From contig CAXXYG010000020.1 in NCBI GenBank assembly GCA_963666575.2, positions 14,940-78,939 of the forward strand: a stretch of 64,000 nucleotides of DNA. The letters run 5' to 3'. This document shows, one piece after another, positions 36,073-45,900 of the stretch (positions are counted from its first letter, which is position 1; each line of letters starts with the position of its first letter). The notes beneath the pieces are model-generated. The model saw only the letters and a program-made list of their open reading frames with translations. It was not told the origin of the DNA and ran no database searches. The translations under genes were made by a program, and so were the position numbers. The DNA comes from JABMQB01 sp963666575 (GTDB lineage: Bacteria; Bacteroidota; Bacteroidia; Bacteroidales; Prolixibacteraceae).

Positions 36073-36104
36073 GCCCATGATTATATTATAAAATAATCAT
36101 GGGC
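36073..36104 (-). other. RNA hairpin between GH51 and esterase genes
   Basis: Perfect 12-bp inverted repeat GCCCATGATTAT / ATAATCATGGGC with an 8-base loop, between the GH51 stop and the esterase start on the minus strand. No T-run on that strand; probably a stabilising or processing element like the one after susD. Confidence 0.55.
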
Positions 36105-36233
36105 GTAATTTATTTAATTAGAATTTAAAATTCTTGAAAAATCAACATTTTTAACACAATTTCAAATACCGAAAACTGAAAGATTCAGCCCCATGTTTCA
36201 GGGAAAGGTTAAGTTTTGGAAAAAACTAATCTG

Positions 36234-38195
36234 CTATTTTTTTTGGTTCAAGTTAATTACTAAAACATGGAACGATTCAGCCTGTAATTTGACAGATATT
36301 TTTTTATTTTTAACGTCAAAATTATTTTCTACAGGAACAACCAAATAAGGATTGTCCAATGTGTTTTCATCTGTTTTATTGGCGTGCAGCGTAATGTGTT
36401 TTCCCGAATAATTTGTTTTTGGAAGGTCATTTAGATTAAAGGCTACCAGTTTTTTTTGTTCGCTGGTGTTTGCAATTTTAATAATTAGCTGGTTCTTATT
36501 TTTGTCAACAACAGCACTGGCATAAAGCCCATTTTCGCCTTTTAAAATTTTATCTTCCGAAGTTGCCGAAAGTACATTGGTTCCTGAGTAGTGTGAGTAC
36601 AATTGTTGAATGTAATAATTGGCTGATTTTACAGAGCGCAAGTTGTCGAACCAAATCATATCGGGTTTCCATTGCCAGGCATCAACGTGTGCAAAAAGTG
36701 GGGCATAGGTTGCCAAATGTACAACATCAGCATTTCGTTCAATTCCGGTTAAAAATGCTGCTTCACATAAAGCAGAATAAAACGAATTTTTTTTGTCGGG
36801 TTGAATATGGCAGGCATATTCGCCGGCAAAAACTTTTGGGCCATTGCGGTCATATGAATCGTAGCGGCCAGCATTTGCCAGAAACCATTCGGCTGGCCGG
36901 TAATAATGTTCATCTACCAAATCGGCTTTTAAACGTTTCATTTCGGGCCACAGGTAATCAAATTCTTTTCCATCGGGGTAAGGGCCCGATGATCCAATGA
37001 TTTTTATTTCAGGATATTTTGCCCTGATTGCGGCAATAAATTTTTCGAGGTATAACGGAAATTCTTCGCCCCATTGCTCATTTCCAACAGCAATCATTTT
37101 TAAATCAAATGACCAAGGATGCCCCATTTCTGACCTAACTTTTCCCCAGGTTGAATTGGTTGGCCCATTGGCAAATTCAATTAAATCAAGTGCGTCTTGA
37201 ACATAGGGTTCAATATCGTCGAGGTGTTGGTGGTTTTCAGTCACAAATTGGCAAGCCATTCCGCAGCTAATAACTGGTAATGCATCAGCTCCAAAGTCTT
37301 CACATAGTAAGAAATACTCGTAAAAACCCAGTCCGTACGATTGAAAATAATCAGGAGTAAATTTGTGCTGAAAGACATAATTCCAACGGTTTTCGTTGAG
37401 TGGGCGGTTTTCGACCGGGCCAACTGAATTTTTCCACTGGTAACGTGTTTCAAGCGTATTTCCTTCGATGATACAACCGCCGGGGAATCGAAAAACACCA
37501 GGGTTTAAATCGTCAAGCGCCTGGGCTAAATCCTGACGCATCCCGTTTTTGCGGCCTTTATAGGTTTCAACCGGGAACAATGAAACATGCTCAAGGTCAA
37601 TTGTGCCAAACGAATTCAGGTCGATCCGTAGTTTTGCATGCGTATCGGTTACCGATGCCGTTAAAACTAATTCATATTTTGACCACTCTTTTGAGTTAAC
37701 TGTTATTTCTCCATTTCCAACTATTTCGGTCGCAGAAGAATACAGCTCTATTTTTAATTTTGATTCATCAGCATCCACATTCCTTGCATAAAAACTTAGG
37801 GTATAATTGTCGCCTTGTTTTATTCCAATACCTCTGAAACCTTCATTCATTAGACCTGTACCGGTTAATAATCCTGAGTTTGTTAACCTTGCGTAATGTG
37901 GATTTCGCTCGAAAGGGGCATCGTCGGTTGTTACTTCTACTTTTCCATATGTTATCCATCCCATAAATGGGGAGTTTGGAAATTCGAACGACCTGTTTTT
38001 AATAAGCTCTGCATACAATCCTCCATCGGCTGCAAAGTTGATGTCTTCGAAAAAAATGCCATACATATTAGGCTGGACCTGAATATCAATCGATGGTTTA
38101 CCAATGACTATTTCGGTAACACTGTCCTGTGCAAGAACAGTGTTTGAGAATACAGATATTAATAGGATAAAAAGGCAAATTTTTATTTTGATCAT
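36234..38195 (-). CDS. GH51 alpha-L-arabinofuranosidase
   Basis: About 653 residues from the ATG at 38195, which starts a good signal peptide (MIKIKICLFILLISVFSNTVLA); the frame is open to 38270. Domains: a carbohydrate-binding-like region (about 60-220: LYAELIKNRSFEFP ... LSFYARNVDADES), then the GH51 barrel with acid/base Glu373 in IAVGNEQWGEE and nucleophile Glu459 in VFAGEYACH, and a C-terminal beta-sandwich. It releases arabinofuranose from arabinoxylan, arabinan or arabinogalactan. On the minus strand with the esterase, facing the susCD-GH2-GH31 operon, so the PUL is probably directed at an arabinosylated polymer. Confidence 0.9.
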   Translation of the reverse strand: MIKIKICLFILLISVFSNTVLAQDSVTEIVIGKPSIDIQVQPNMYGIFFEDINFAADGGLYAELIKNRSFEFPNSPFMGWITYGKVEVTTDDAPFERNPHYARLTNSGLLTGTGLMNEGFRGIGIKQGDNYTLSFYARNVDADESKLKIELYSSATEIVGNGEITVNSKEWSKYELVLTASVTDTHAKLRIDLNSFGTIDLEHVSLFPVETYKGRKNGMRQDLAQALDDLNPGVFRFPGGCIIEGNTLETRYQWKNSVGPVENRPLNENRWNYVFQHKFTPDYFQSYGLGFYEYFLLCEDFGADALPVISCGMACQFVTENHQHLDDIEPYVQDALDLIEFANGPTNSTWGKVRSEMGHPWSFDLKMIAVGNEQWGEEFPLYLEKFIAAIRAKYPEIKIIGSSGPYPDGKEFDYLWPEMKRLKADLVDEHYYRPAEWFLANAGRYDSYDRNGPKVFAGEYACHIQPDKKNSFYSALCEAAFLTGIERNADVVHLATYAPLFAHVDAWQWKPDMIWFDNLRSVKSANYYIQQLYSHYSGTNVLSATSEDKILKGENGLYASAVVDKNKNQLIIKIANTSEQKKLVAFNLNDLPKTNYSGKHITLHANKTDENTLDNPYLVVPVENNFDVKNKKISVKLQAESFHVLVINLNQKK

Positions 38196-38577
38196 TGTTT
38201 GTCCTTTTAGTTTTCTGCTGTTATTGTTGTGTCTAAATTTATTCATTTTCGATGAGTATAGAATTTTCAAAAAGATTGGTTTTTTAATAGCTATTTTATT
38301 TAAGCGTTAATATAACACTAATTTATGAAAGGCTAAAAGATATTCTTTTTTCATTCCAATATAGTTGGCGTTTTTTTGATTTTGGACTAATCAAAAAAAT
38401 TATTAATTGAATGAAAATGAATAGTGTAAGTCTTAGTGTAGTTCTAAACTACGGGTTTCGCATTCAGAAAACGGTTTAATATTTAAATCTGGATATTTAA
38501 CAAATAATCAATAAACTGTTTTTATTATCTATGTTTTTAAATATCTAAAAATATTTTTAAAACAAACATATGTTCAT
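38196..38577. other. Gene-free interval between GH51 and the DUF5320 gene
   Basis: About 380 AT-rich bases holding the divergent upstream regions of the GH51 gene (minus) and the ORP-like cluster (plus). Apart from the TATATTTG box at 38578 no clear element was recognised. Confidence 0.4.
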
Positions 38578-38585
38578 TATATTTG
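38578..38585 (+). promoter_or_regulatory. Candidate -7 box of the ORP-like cluster
   Basis: TATATTTG fits TAnnTTTG exactly, 33 bp before the DUF5320 start; the region about 20 bases upstream is T-rich without a perfect TTTG. Confidence 0.4.
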
Positions 38586-38603
38586 TTCTCAATTAATTAT
38601 TTG

Positions 38604-38612
38604 AAAGGAGGT
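38604..38612 (+). promoter_or_regulatory. Unusually strong Shine-Dalgarno of the DUF5320 gene
   Basis: AAAGGAGGT, six bases before the ATG at 38618. Bacteroidota rarely use such complete ribosome binding sites, and no other gene start examined here has one. Confidence 0.7.
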
Positions 38613-38617
38613 AAGAT

Positions 38618-38905
38618 ATGCCAGGTAGAGATCAATCAGGTCCTGAAGGATTGGGGCAAAAAACAGGAAGAGGTTTAGGCAATTGTAGTGGTTCATCAAT
38701 TAATACTCGTTCATTTTGGGGAGGAACAAAGGTAAAAAACCGGAATCTTCAGAATGGTAAAGGTTTAGGTTTTGGGCGGAAGAACAGGGTACGTAAAAAC
38801 AACGAGGTTTTACCAAAACAGGATAATCTTCTTATACAAAAACAGATTGAAGAGTTGCAGCAGCAGTTAACTGTTTTAGAAAAACAACTTGCCCAATCTA
38901 CGTAG
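38618..38905 (+). CDS. DUF5320-type small protein
   Basis: A 95-residue protein with the DUF5320 start MPGRDQSGPEGLGQKTGRGL (M-P-x-x-D-x-x-G-P-x-G-x-G-x-x-T-G-R), a Gly/Arg/Asn-rich middle and a C-terminal coiled coil (LIQKQIEELQQQLTVLEKQL). Such proteins accompany NifX-like and MinD-type iron-sulfur genes in anaerobes; their role is unknown. The strong Shine-Dalgarno sets it apart from its neighbours and, with the cluster, suggests horizontal gain. A terminator follows, so it is at least partly transcribed on its own at a high level. Confidence 0.85.
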   Translation: MPGRDQSGPEGLGQKTGRGLGNCSGSSINTRSFWGGTKVKNRNLQNGKGLGFGRKNRVRKNNEVLPKQDNLLIQKQIEELQQQLTVLEKQLAQST

Positions 38906-38919
38906 ATCTAATGAGTGCG

Positions 38920-38948
38920 AAACAGGCTTTTTTATAAAGCCTGTTTTT
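38920..38948 (+). terminator. Terminator after the DUF5320 gene
   Basis: Perfect 11-bp stem AAACAGGCTTT / AAAGCCTGTTT with a 5-base loop followed by T, 15 bp after the stop. It may act as a partial terminator before the rest of the cluster. Confidence 0.8.
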
Positions 38949-39007
38949 CTATTCAACGGTTTTTATTGCAGCATTTAAATAATTGAATTTAATCAAAGAA
39001 GTAAATA

Positions 39008-39358
39008 ATGTCCAATATGATTAATAAAGTATTTGCTATACCTACAGTAAATAAACAGTTAGCCCAACATTTTGGGCATTGCGAAGAGTTTGCCATTGTT
39101 ACAGTAAAGAAAAATACCATAACCGATGAAATTTTTATTACACCTCCGGCTCACCAACCCGGATTGTATCCACGTTTTTTGGCTGATAAAGGAGTTAATA
39201 TTGTAATTGCCGGAGGTATTGGAGAAAAAGCGATACAGATTTTTTTTAATAATGGTATTGAAGTATTTAAGGGAGTACCGACTGATTTCCCACAAAAAGT
39301 TGTAACTGATTTTTTATCAGGAGTAATGGTGCAAGGAGAAAATCAGTGTACTCATTAA
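39008..39358 (+). CDS. NifX/ORP-family cofactor-binding protein (dinitrogenase Fe-Mo cofactor fold)
   Basis: A 116-residue protein of the NifB/NifX/NafY C-terminal fold, starting VFAIPTVNKQLAQHFGHCEEF (the family's H-F-G-x-[CA] pattern) and containing GVNIVIAGGIGEKAIQIFFN. Members bind metal-sulfur clusters; ORP of sulfate reducers binds a Mo-Cu-S cluster. A second ATG at 39017 is possible. The His-Cys pair at the pocket and a C-terminal CTH could bind metal. It is followed 3 bp later by the first MinD-type ATPase. Nitrogenase itself is not present in the window, so a role outside nitrogen fixation is likely. Confidence 0.85.
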   Translation: MSNMINKVFAIPTVNKQLAQHFGHCEEFAIVTVKKNTITDEIFITPPAHQPGLYPRFLADKGVNIVIAGGIGEKAIQIFFNNGIEVFKGVPTDFPQKVVTDFLSGVMVQGENQCTH

Positions 39359-39361
39359 TTT

Positions 39362-40225
39362 TTGGCAGTGAAGGTAGCGATTGCCAGTGGAAAAGGAGGG
39401 ACTGGAAAAACAACATTATCGGTTAATTTGGCTTCATTTTTGGCTGAAACAAAAAAGGTTGTTTTGGCTGATCTTGACGCAGAAGAGCCAAACATACAGT
39501 TGTTTCTTCCGGGAGACTTGATAAACAGCCAGGAAGTATGTGTTAAGGTACCTGAATGGATTCCCCAAAATTGTAAATTATGTGGAAAATGCCAGGATGT
39601 TTGCCATTTTAATTCGATACTTAAACTGGGTTATGAAATATTAATTTATCCCGAGCTTTGCCATAGTTGCTATGCGTGCGTTGGGTTGTGCCCTTCGAAA
39701 GCGTTAAAAATGGTCGATCAGAATATTGGTGAATTAAACCATTTTCAAATTGGGAAATTATTTTTTGTTGAAAGTCGTTTAAACATTGGCAGGGAAAATA
39801 CGGTGCCATTAATAAAAGAAACGCACCATTATATCGAAAAATATTTTAATCATAAAACATTGAAGATTTATGATTCACCTCCAGGGACTTCATGCCCGGT
39901 AATTGAGACGGTAAAAGACACAGACTTTGTTTTACTTGTTACTGAGCCAACCCCTTTCGGGCTTCACGATTTAACCATTGCTGTTGAAACAGTAAGAATG
40001 TTAGGTAAAAATTTTGGCGTTGTTATAAATCGTGATGGAATAGGTGATAATAAAGTTGAAACCTATTGTAAAAATGAAAATATTAAGATTGTTGCCCGAA
40101 TAAAAAATGATCGGGAAATTGCTCAACTCTATTCGAAGGGACAGTTAATATACCCCAGAATTGAAACCTTTAAGGTTGAACTTGAAAATATTGTAGCCTT
40201 TTTAACAACAATTGCCCAACAATGA
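39362..40225 (+). CDS. MinD-superfamily ATPase with inserted two-cluster ferredoxin domain (1)
   Basis: A 287-residue P-loop ATPase with deviant Walker A SGKGGTGKTTLSV near the N terminus. A bacterial ferredoxin insert at about 60-120 carries two Cys sets, CKLCGKCQDVC and CHSCYACVGLC, for two [4Fe-4S] clusters, then the fold resumes with IYDSPPGTSCPVI (switch II region) and FVLLVTEPTPFG. No ATG is at the start: TTG at 39362 or GTG at 39368. The next gene is a paralogue overlapping by 4 bp. Such pairs load or reduce clusters using ATP; in Desulfovibrio they belong to the ORP complex. Confidence 0.88.
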   Translation: MAVKVAIASGKGGTGKTTLSVNLASFLAETKKVVLADLDAEEPNIQLFLPGDLINSQEVCVKVPEWIPQNCKLCGKCQDVCHFNSILKLGYEILIYPELCHSCYACVGLCPSKALKMVDQNIGELNHFQIGKLFFVESRLNIGRENTVPLIKETHHYIEKYFNHKTLKIYDSPPGTSCPVIETVKDTDFVLLVTEPTPFGLHDLTIAVETVRMLGKNFGVVINRDGIGDNKVETYCKNENIKIVARIKNDREIAQLYSKGQLIYPRIETFKVELENIVAFLTTIAQQ

Positions 40226-41097
40226 AAGAAATTGTAGTAATCTCAGGGAAAGGAGGGACTGGAAAAACCTCGTTGGCTGCTTCATTTGCGATGTTGGGTG
40301 GTGAAAAAGTTACAATGGCCGATTGTGATGTGGATGCTGCCGATTTGCACCTCCTGTTAGATCCGAAAATTGAAAAGTCAGAGGATTTTTACAGCGGTTA
40401 TTTAGCCGAAATCGATCAGGAGAAATGCTTAAAATGTGGAAAATGTTACGATGCCTGCCATTTTAGTGCAATAAATAATTGCAGTGGTGATTTTTTAGTC
40501 TGTGCAATAAATTGTGAAGGATGTGGATATTGCGAACAAGTATGTCCTTCGGATGCTGTTACCATGGTAAGCCAAAATGTAGGGCAATGGTACGTTTCTT
40601 CTGTAAAAACTGGTGGGAAAATGGTACACGCTGCGCTGGGCATTGGTGCTGAAAATTCGGGTAAACTGGTGTCGAAAGTAAAAAATGAGGCTTTATTAAA
40701 CGCCAAAGAGCAGAAGAGTGATTATATTATTGTTGATGGATCTCCGGGTATAGGCTGCCCGGTTATATCTTCCCTCTCGGGTGCCGATTACGTAGTTGTG
40801 GTTACCGAACCAACAGTTTCAGGATTTCACGATTTAAAACGTGTATATCAACTTATTAAATCATTTGGAATTCCTACCGGCTGTGTGATTAATAAAGCAG
40901 ACCTTAATAAAAACTATACCAATAAGATTATCAAATATCTTTATTCTGAAGGGATAACACACATAATTAATATTCCGTATGACGAGGATTTTTCGAAAGC
41001 AATAACTGCAGGCAAAACAATAGTAGAAACTGACAACAACAATCTTAAAGGGCTAATTATGTTCGGATGGGGAAAAATAAAAGAGCAATTAAACTAA
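40222..41097 (+). CDS. MinD-superfamily ATPase with inserted two-cluster ferredoxin domain (2)
   Basis: A 291-residue paralogue of the preceding gene, same architecture: deviant Walker A SGKGGTGKTSLAA, then MADCDVDAADLHLLL, ferredoxin insert with CLKCGKCYDAC and CEGCGYCEQVC, and VDGSPGIGCPVI. It overlaps the previous gene by 4 bp (ATGA), so the two are coupled and probably form a heterodimer, as MinD-type proteins dimerise on ATP. It precedes the second NifX-like gene by 11 bp. Confidence 0.9.
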   Translation: MKEIVVISGKGGTGKTSLAASFAMLGGEKVTMADCDVDAADLHLLLDPKIEKSEDFYSGYLAEIDQEKCLKCGKCYDACHFSAINNCSGDFLVCAINCEGCGYCEQVCPSDAVTMVSQNVGQWYVSSVKTGGKMVHAALGIGAENSGKLVSKVKNEALLNAKEQKSDYIIVDGSPGIGCPVISSLSGADYVVVVTEPTVSGFHDLKRVYQLIKSFGIPTGCVINKADLNKNYTNKIIKYLYSEGITHIINIPYDEDFSKAITAGKTIVETDNNNLKGLIMFGWGKIKEQLN

Positions 41098-41108
41098 AAA
41101 GAATAAAA

Positions 41109-41453
41109 ATGAAAATTGCATTTACAACAAAAGGGTCGGATTGGGATTCAGAAATTGATAGCCGCTTTGGACGGACAGAATATATCCTGATTTATAATGA
41201 CGAAAATGAGCAGTTAACTTCAGTTGATAACAGGGCTATTGAAAATGAAGACCATGGAGCTGGCCCGCTTACTGCCCAAAAGCTTTTTGAATATAAGCCT
41301 GATGTGTTAATTACTGGAAATGGGCCAGGAGGAAATGCTTCCCGAATTCTTGAAAAATCCGACATTCAAATATATATAGGAGCTGGCAATCTAACAGTAA
41401 AAAAGGCTTTGGATGAATTTAAAAACAATCGACTTACTAATAAAAACCAATAA
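41109..41453 (+). CDS. NifX/ORP-family cofactor-binding protein (2)
   Basis: A 114-residue protein of the same fold as 39008: MKIAFTTKGSDWDSEIDSRF, then FGRTEYILIYND, GAGPLTAQKLFEYKPDVLIT and IYIGAGNLTVKKALDEF. It lacks the His-Cys pocket of the first (FGRTE in place of FGHCE), so the two may bind different clusters or only one may be loaded. ATG at 41109 is chosen because the family begins MKIA; the frame is open further upstream. The next gene starts 2 bp after its stop region. Confidence 0.87.
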   Translation: MKIAFTTKGSDWDSEIDSRFGRTEYILIYNDENEQLTSVDNRAIENEDHGAGPLTAQKLFEYKPDVLITGNGPGGNASRILEKSDIQIYIGAGNLTVKKALDEFKNNRLTNKNQ

Positions 41454-41455
41454 TC

Positions 41456-42826
41456 ATGAAGTTTACTGATGTACTTGTAATAGGAAGCAGTGCTGCCGGA
41501 TTAGTTGCCGCTACTACCGGAAAAAGAATTTACCCTGATAAAAGTTTTATTGTTGTTACTACCCAGCCTAAAACATTAATTCCGTGTGGTATTCCTTATA
41601 TTTTTGGCTCGGTAGGAAGTTCGGAGAATAATATCCTTCCAGCAGAAAAAATGTTTGAAATGAACGGTATTGAAATAATATATGGTGAAATTATTTTAAT
41701 CGACAGGGAGAATAATTTAGTTACACTTCAGGGGGGTGAGATTATACAATATTCAAAATTGGTAATTGGGACCGGGTCCGTTCCTAACAAACCTGTTTGG
41801 TTAAAAGGTATTGAACTGGCAAATGTTTATTCTGTCCCTAAAAATAAAGCATACATTGATTTTATGCAGGATGAACTAAAAAATTGTCAGAAGGTGGCGG
41901 TTATAGGTGCTGGTTTTATAGGTGTTGAAATTTCGGATGAACTAACCAAGGCCGGGAAAGAAGTAGTTCTTATTGAAAAATTACCTCATATTTTACGCAT
42001 GGCTTTTGATTCTGATATTTCGGAAATGGTGGATGAACAATTGCAAAAAAGAGGTGTGCAAATTTTGACAGGGAAAGGAGTTAAAGAACTTAGAGGCCCT
42101 GGAAATGTTGAACAGGTAATTCTCGAGAATGGGGAAATTATTTCTACCGATGCTGTGATATTAGCAATGGGCTATAAACCCAACTCAGAGTTAGCAAAAA
42201 ATGCAGGAATAAAAATAAATGAACAGGGATTTATAAAGGTTGATGAATATTTGCGTACCGAAGATTCCGATGTTTTTGCAATAGGCGATTGTGCCGAAAA
42301 ACGTGATTTTATAACCCGGAAACCAAGTCCGGTTATGTTGGCATCAACGGCATGTGCTGAGGCAAGGATTGCCGGAATGAACCTGTTTAAATTGTCGGCT
42401 ATAAAAACATTTAGTGGGACTATTTCTATATTCTCAACAGCAATAGGTAATTCAGGATTTGGTGTTGCCGGGCTTACCGAAACTGTTGCAAAAAATGAAG
42501 GATTTGATTATGTAATTGGCAAATTTGAGGGGATTGACAGGCACCCTGGGGCGTTGGCAGATACGCATAAACAATTTGTAAAACTAATAGTTGGAAAAGA
42601 GGCTGGTGTTATTTTAGGTGGAGAAATTGCCGGTGGTTTATCGATAGGAGAATTGATAAATACTTTGGGGATTATTATTCAGAATAGGATGACAATTAAT
42701 TCATTATTAACGGCACAAATTGGGACTCATCCATTATTAACAGCTTCTCCGGCAGGATACCCATTAATAAAGGCAGCGGAAAATGCTTCATCAAAAATAA
42801 TGTTTAACAACCTTGTAGGTGTTTAG
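41456..42826 (+). CDS. FAD/NAD(P) oxidoreductase of the CoA-disulfide reductase / NADH oxidase type
   Basis: A 456-residue pyridine nucleotide-disulfide reductase-like enzyme. FAD motif VIGSSAAGLVAAT at the N terminus, redox Cys44 in PCGIPYIF, NAD(P) motif VIGAGFIGVEISDEL and the second FAD motif DVFAIGDCAE. Single active Cys rather than a CxxxxC pair points to CoA-disulfide reductase, NADH oxidase or polysulfide reductase-like activity. There is no rhodanese tail. As the last gene of the ORP-like cluster it may supply electrons or handle sulfur for cluster chemistry. A terminator follows at 42850. Confidence 0.87.
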   Translation: MKFTDVLVIGSSAAGLVAATTGKRIYPDKSFIVVTTQPKTLIPCGIPYIFGSVGSSENNILPAEKMFEMNGIEIIYGEIILIDRENNLVTLQGGEIIQYSKLVIGTGSVPNKPVWLKGIELANVYSVPKNKAYIDFMQDELKNCQKVAVIGAGFIGVEISDELTKAGKEVVLIEKLPHILRMAFDSDISEMVDEQLQKRGVQILTGKGVKELRGPGNVEQVILENGEIISTDAVILAMGYKPNSELAKNAGIKINEQGFIKVDEYLRTEDSDVFAIGDCAEKRDFITRKPSPVMLASTACAEARIAGMNLFKLSAIKTFSGTISIFSTAIGNSGFGVAGLTETVAKNEGFDYVIGKFEGIDRHPGALADTHKQFVKLIVGKEAGVILGGEIAGGLSIGELINTLGIIIQNRMTINSLLTAQIGTHPLLTASPAGYPLIKAAENASSKIMFNNLVGV

Positions 42827-42849
42827 TATAGTTTGTTTTAAGGAACAAA

Positions 42850-42884
42850 AAAAAGGGGATTCCAGAAATTGGGCTCCCCTTTTT
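42850..42884. terminator. Bidirectional terminator between the ORP-like cluster and the GH2 lipoprotein
   Basis: Stem AAAAAGGGGA / TCCCCTTTTT with a 15-base loop between two convergent genes; A and T runs on either side let it serve both. Confidence 0.8.
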
Positions 42885-42915
42885 AACTACCTAACCTATA
42901 TAACTAACTATTATT

Positions 42916-45900
42916 TTATAATTGAATTTTAACTAAATCAGTAATTTTTTCGCCGGTATTTATTGGTTTTATACTGAATGAATAGTTGTATTCTTTTTTG
43001 GTTAACCGGTATTGGTCATGTGTTTTGGCACCCCAACTGTCATCGCCACCAACTCCCATTTGTTTATAATCAATATTTACCGATGTAATGTTACGCTCTT
43101 TTACATCAGTGGTATGTCGGTTTACAACATTAACTCCTTCTACCTGCCGGCCATCGGTACGTTCCAACGATTCAAAATCTTCCATGATATTATGGTGTGC
43201 ACTAACTTCCAACAGTTGTTTTCCAACAAATAGTAATCCTGCACCATCATTGTTGGTGATGGCCATCCATCTTACATCGGTTTTATTACCATTTTCCTGA
43301 GGACGAAGGTATGCCCAGTATTGATCAGCTACCAATCCGGAATACAAACCAACAAAAGCACTTGTTTTCCTATCCTGATATGATTCAAACGGTCCACGGC
43401 CAAACCAGGTTATCTCTGCAAATTCGCGTGGCATTACCATATTCATACCCATTCGAACAATTTCAGGCAAATCGTCCTGAGTCATTTTAAAAGTATTGTC
43501 AACGGTAATTTCACCATTTCCATAAACAGTATATTTTGAAATATACTCAGCAATTGTTTTTCCTTTTTCGTCAGGGATTAAAAAAGTCATTACAACTTCT
43601 ACCGTATTTTCTGCAGGTTGTTCAACAGTTACATTTGTAACTTTACGGCGGTCGCCAGCTTTGCGCCATACCTTGCTCCGTTTATGTAGGTTATTTCCAA
43701 AATCGTTATCAATAGGAGCCCTCCAGAAATTTGGCACAGGACCTGATTGGAGCAATTCTGTTCCACTTTTAATCAAACTATTGATTATTCCTTTTTGAGT
43801 ATCAAATTTAACTGAAAACTCTTCTCCCACCACAACAACTCCGGTTTCATTTTTTTCAAGTTTAACTGGTGGGAAATTGGCTGACGTAGTTTTAATTTTG
43901 TTTTTATAAATTGGTAATTTGTATTGTTCTGAAGCTAAAATTGTTCCTGCTTCAACTAATCCTGCGGTTTTTTTAAGCGAAGCATTTAGTGTTAAAAAGT
44001 ACTCAATTCCTGGTTCGGCATCAATGGAATAATCAATAACAATTGTTTTTGATTTGCCGGGTTCAAGATTTATTTCATCGAGTTTTCCTTTTTTGATTAT
44101 TTTACCATCGGCAGTTATTGAATAGGTAAAATTAAAATCAGAAAGATTTAAGAAAGAGTATTTATTGGTAATAGAAATCTGTCCTGATTTTAAATTTCCA
44201 GCTTTAAAACCTATGTTTTGATATACTTTTTTAACTTCATAAATTGTAGGTTTTTCTGTACGGTCGGGATTAACGATTCCGTTGTTACAAAAATTACCGT
44301 CAGAGGGGACTGTATCGGGGCCAAAATCGCCACCATAAGCCCAATATTTTTCACCTGATTCATCTGTTGTTAATAATCCCTGATCGACCCAGTCCCAAAT
44401 AAATCCACCTTGCAGCGCATCGTATTTTTCAATAGCATCCCAGTAATCCTGAAGGTTTCCAACGCTGTTTCCCATAGCATGTGCATATTCGCACTGGATC
44501 ATTGGTTTGTCGGGATTTGATTTAGCATAGTTCACCATGTTTTCAATTCGGGCGTACATAGGGCAGTTAATATCGGTGTTTGCACCACCGTGAGCTTGTT
44601 CGTATTGAACAGGCCTTGTTTTATCTACATTTTTCAGATAATCATAAGTAGCCATAAAGTTGACACCATTTCCGGCTTCGTTACCCAACGACCAGATGAT
44701 TATGCATGGTTGGTTTTTATCGCGCTGGTACATATTCCGGGTACGGTACAAATGGGCTTCTTTCCATGAGGGGTCCTTAGCCAGCGACTCTTCGCCATAT
44801 CCCATTCCGTGCGATTCAATGTTGGCTTCGTCGACAATATATAGCCCGTATTTATTACACAACTCATACCATAACCCGGGTTGTGGATAATGCGATGTCC
44901 TGATAGCATTTAGGTTGTTGGATTTCATAAGCTGAATATCCTTTAGCATTGTCTCTTTGTCCTGTACGTGCCCGGTAATGTCGTTGTGTTCGTGTAAATT
45001 TGCCCCTTTTAGGTAAACATATTTCCCATTAACAAGTAAATTTCCATTCTTTATTTCAGAAGTACGAAAACCTACTTCCTGCCTTAAGGCTTCAATAATT
45101 TCTTTTTCAGAATTTTTTAAAGTAATAATTAACTCATACAAATTTGGAATCTCGGCCGACCATTGTTTTACATTTGGAATTTCTTCAGAAAAAGGGACAA
45201 CAATCGATTTTTCTTCAGAAGAAATAGTTTTGGAAAACGATTTAATGGTTTTTCCTTCGTCGAGAAGTTCAGCTTCAATAATTAAATTTGCTGATTTTTC
45301 AGACAAATTTGTTATATCAATATCAAGAGAGAATTTACCGTTTGTATATGATTCGTCGAGCGTTGAAATAACTTTAAAATCACGGATGTGTTGTTTGTTG
45401 CGTGCTAAAAGATATATGTCTCGGGTAATACCGCTTAACCTCCAAAAATCCTGGTCCTCGAGATAGGATGCATCGCTCCACCTGAAAATTTCAATAGCCA
45501 ATGAGTTTTTTCCTTTTTTCAGGTATTTTGAAATATCAAAATCGGCAGGAGTTTTGCTATCTTCGCTATAGCCAACAAATTGTTCATTAACCCAAACATT
45601 CATTGCCGAACTTGCAGCCCCCACATGGAGGTATATTTCTTTTCCATCCCAATTGGCAGGAGTAGTAAATGTTTTTTTATAAGAACCTACCGGATTATAA
45701 TGTTCTTGGATAACTGGCGGAGTGCGGTCGTGGGGATATTTAACATTGGTGTAAATCGGGTAATCAAAACCTTCAACTTCCCAATTCGAAGGAACTTTTA
45801 TTTCACTCCAGGTTTTGGTATTATAATCATCTTTAAAAAACCAATAAGGCCTTTCTGAAGGATTTTGAGCTAAATGAAATTGCCAGGTTCCATTTAAACT

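Noticed and set aside
39008..41453. Nitrogen-fixation cluster
   Set aside because: Only NifX-like folds are present; no nifH, nifD, nifK, nifE or nifN gene occurs in the window.
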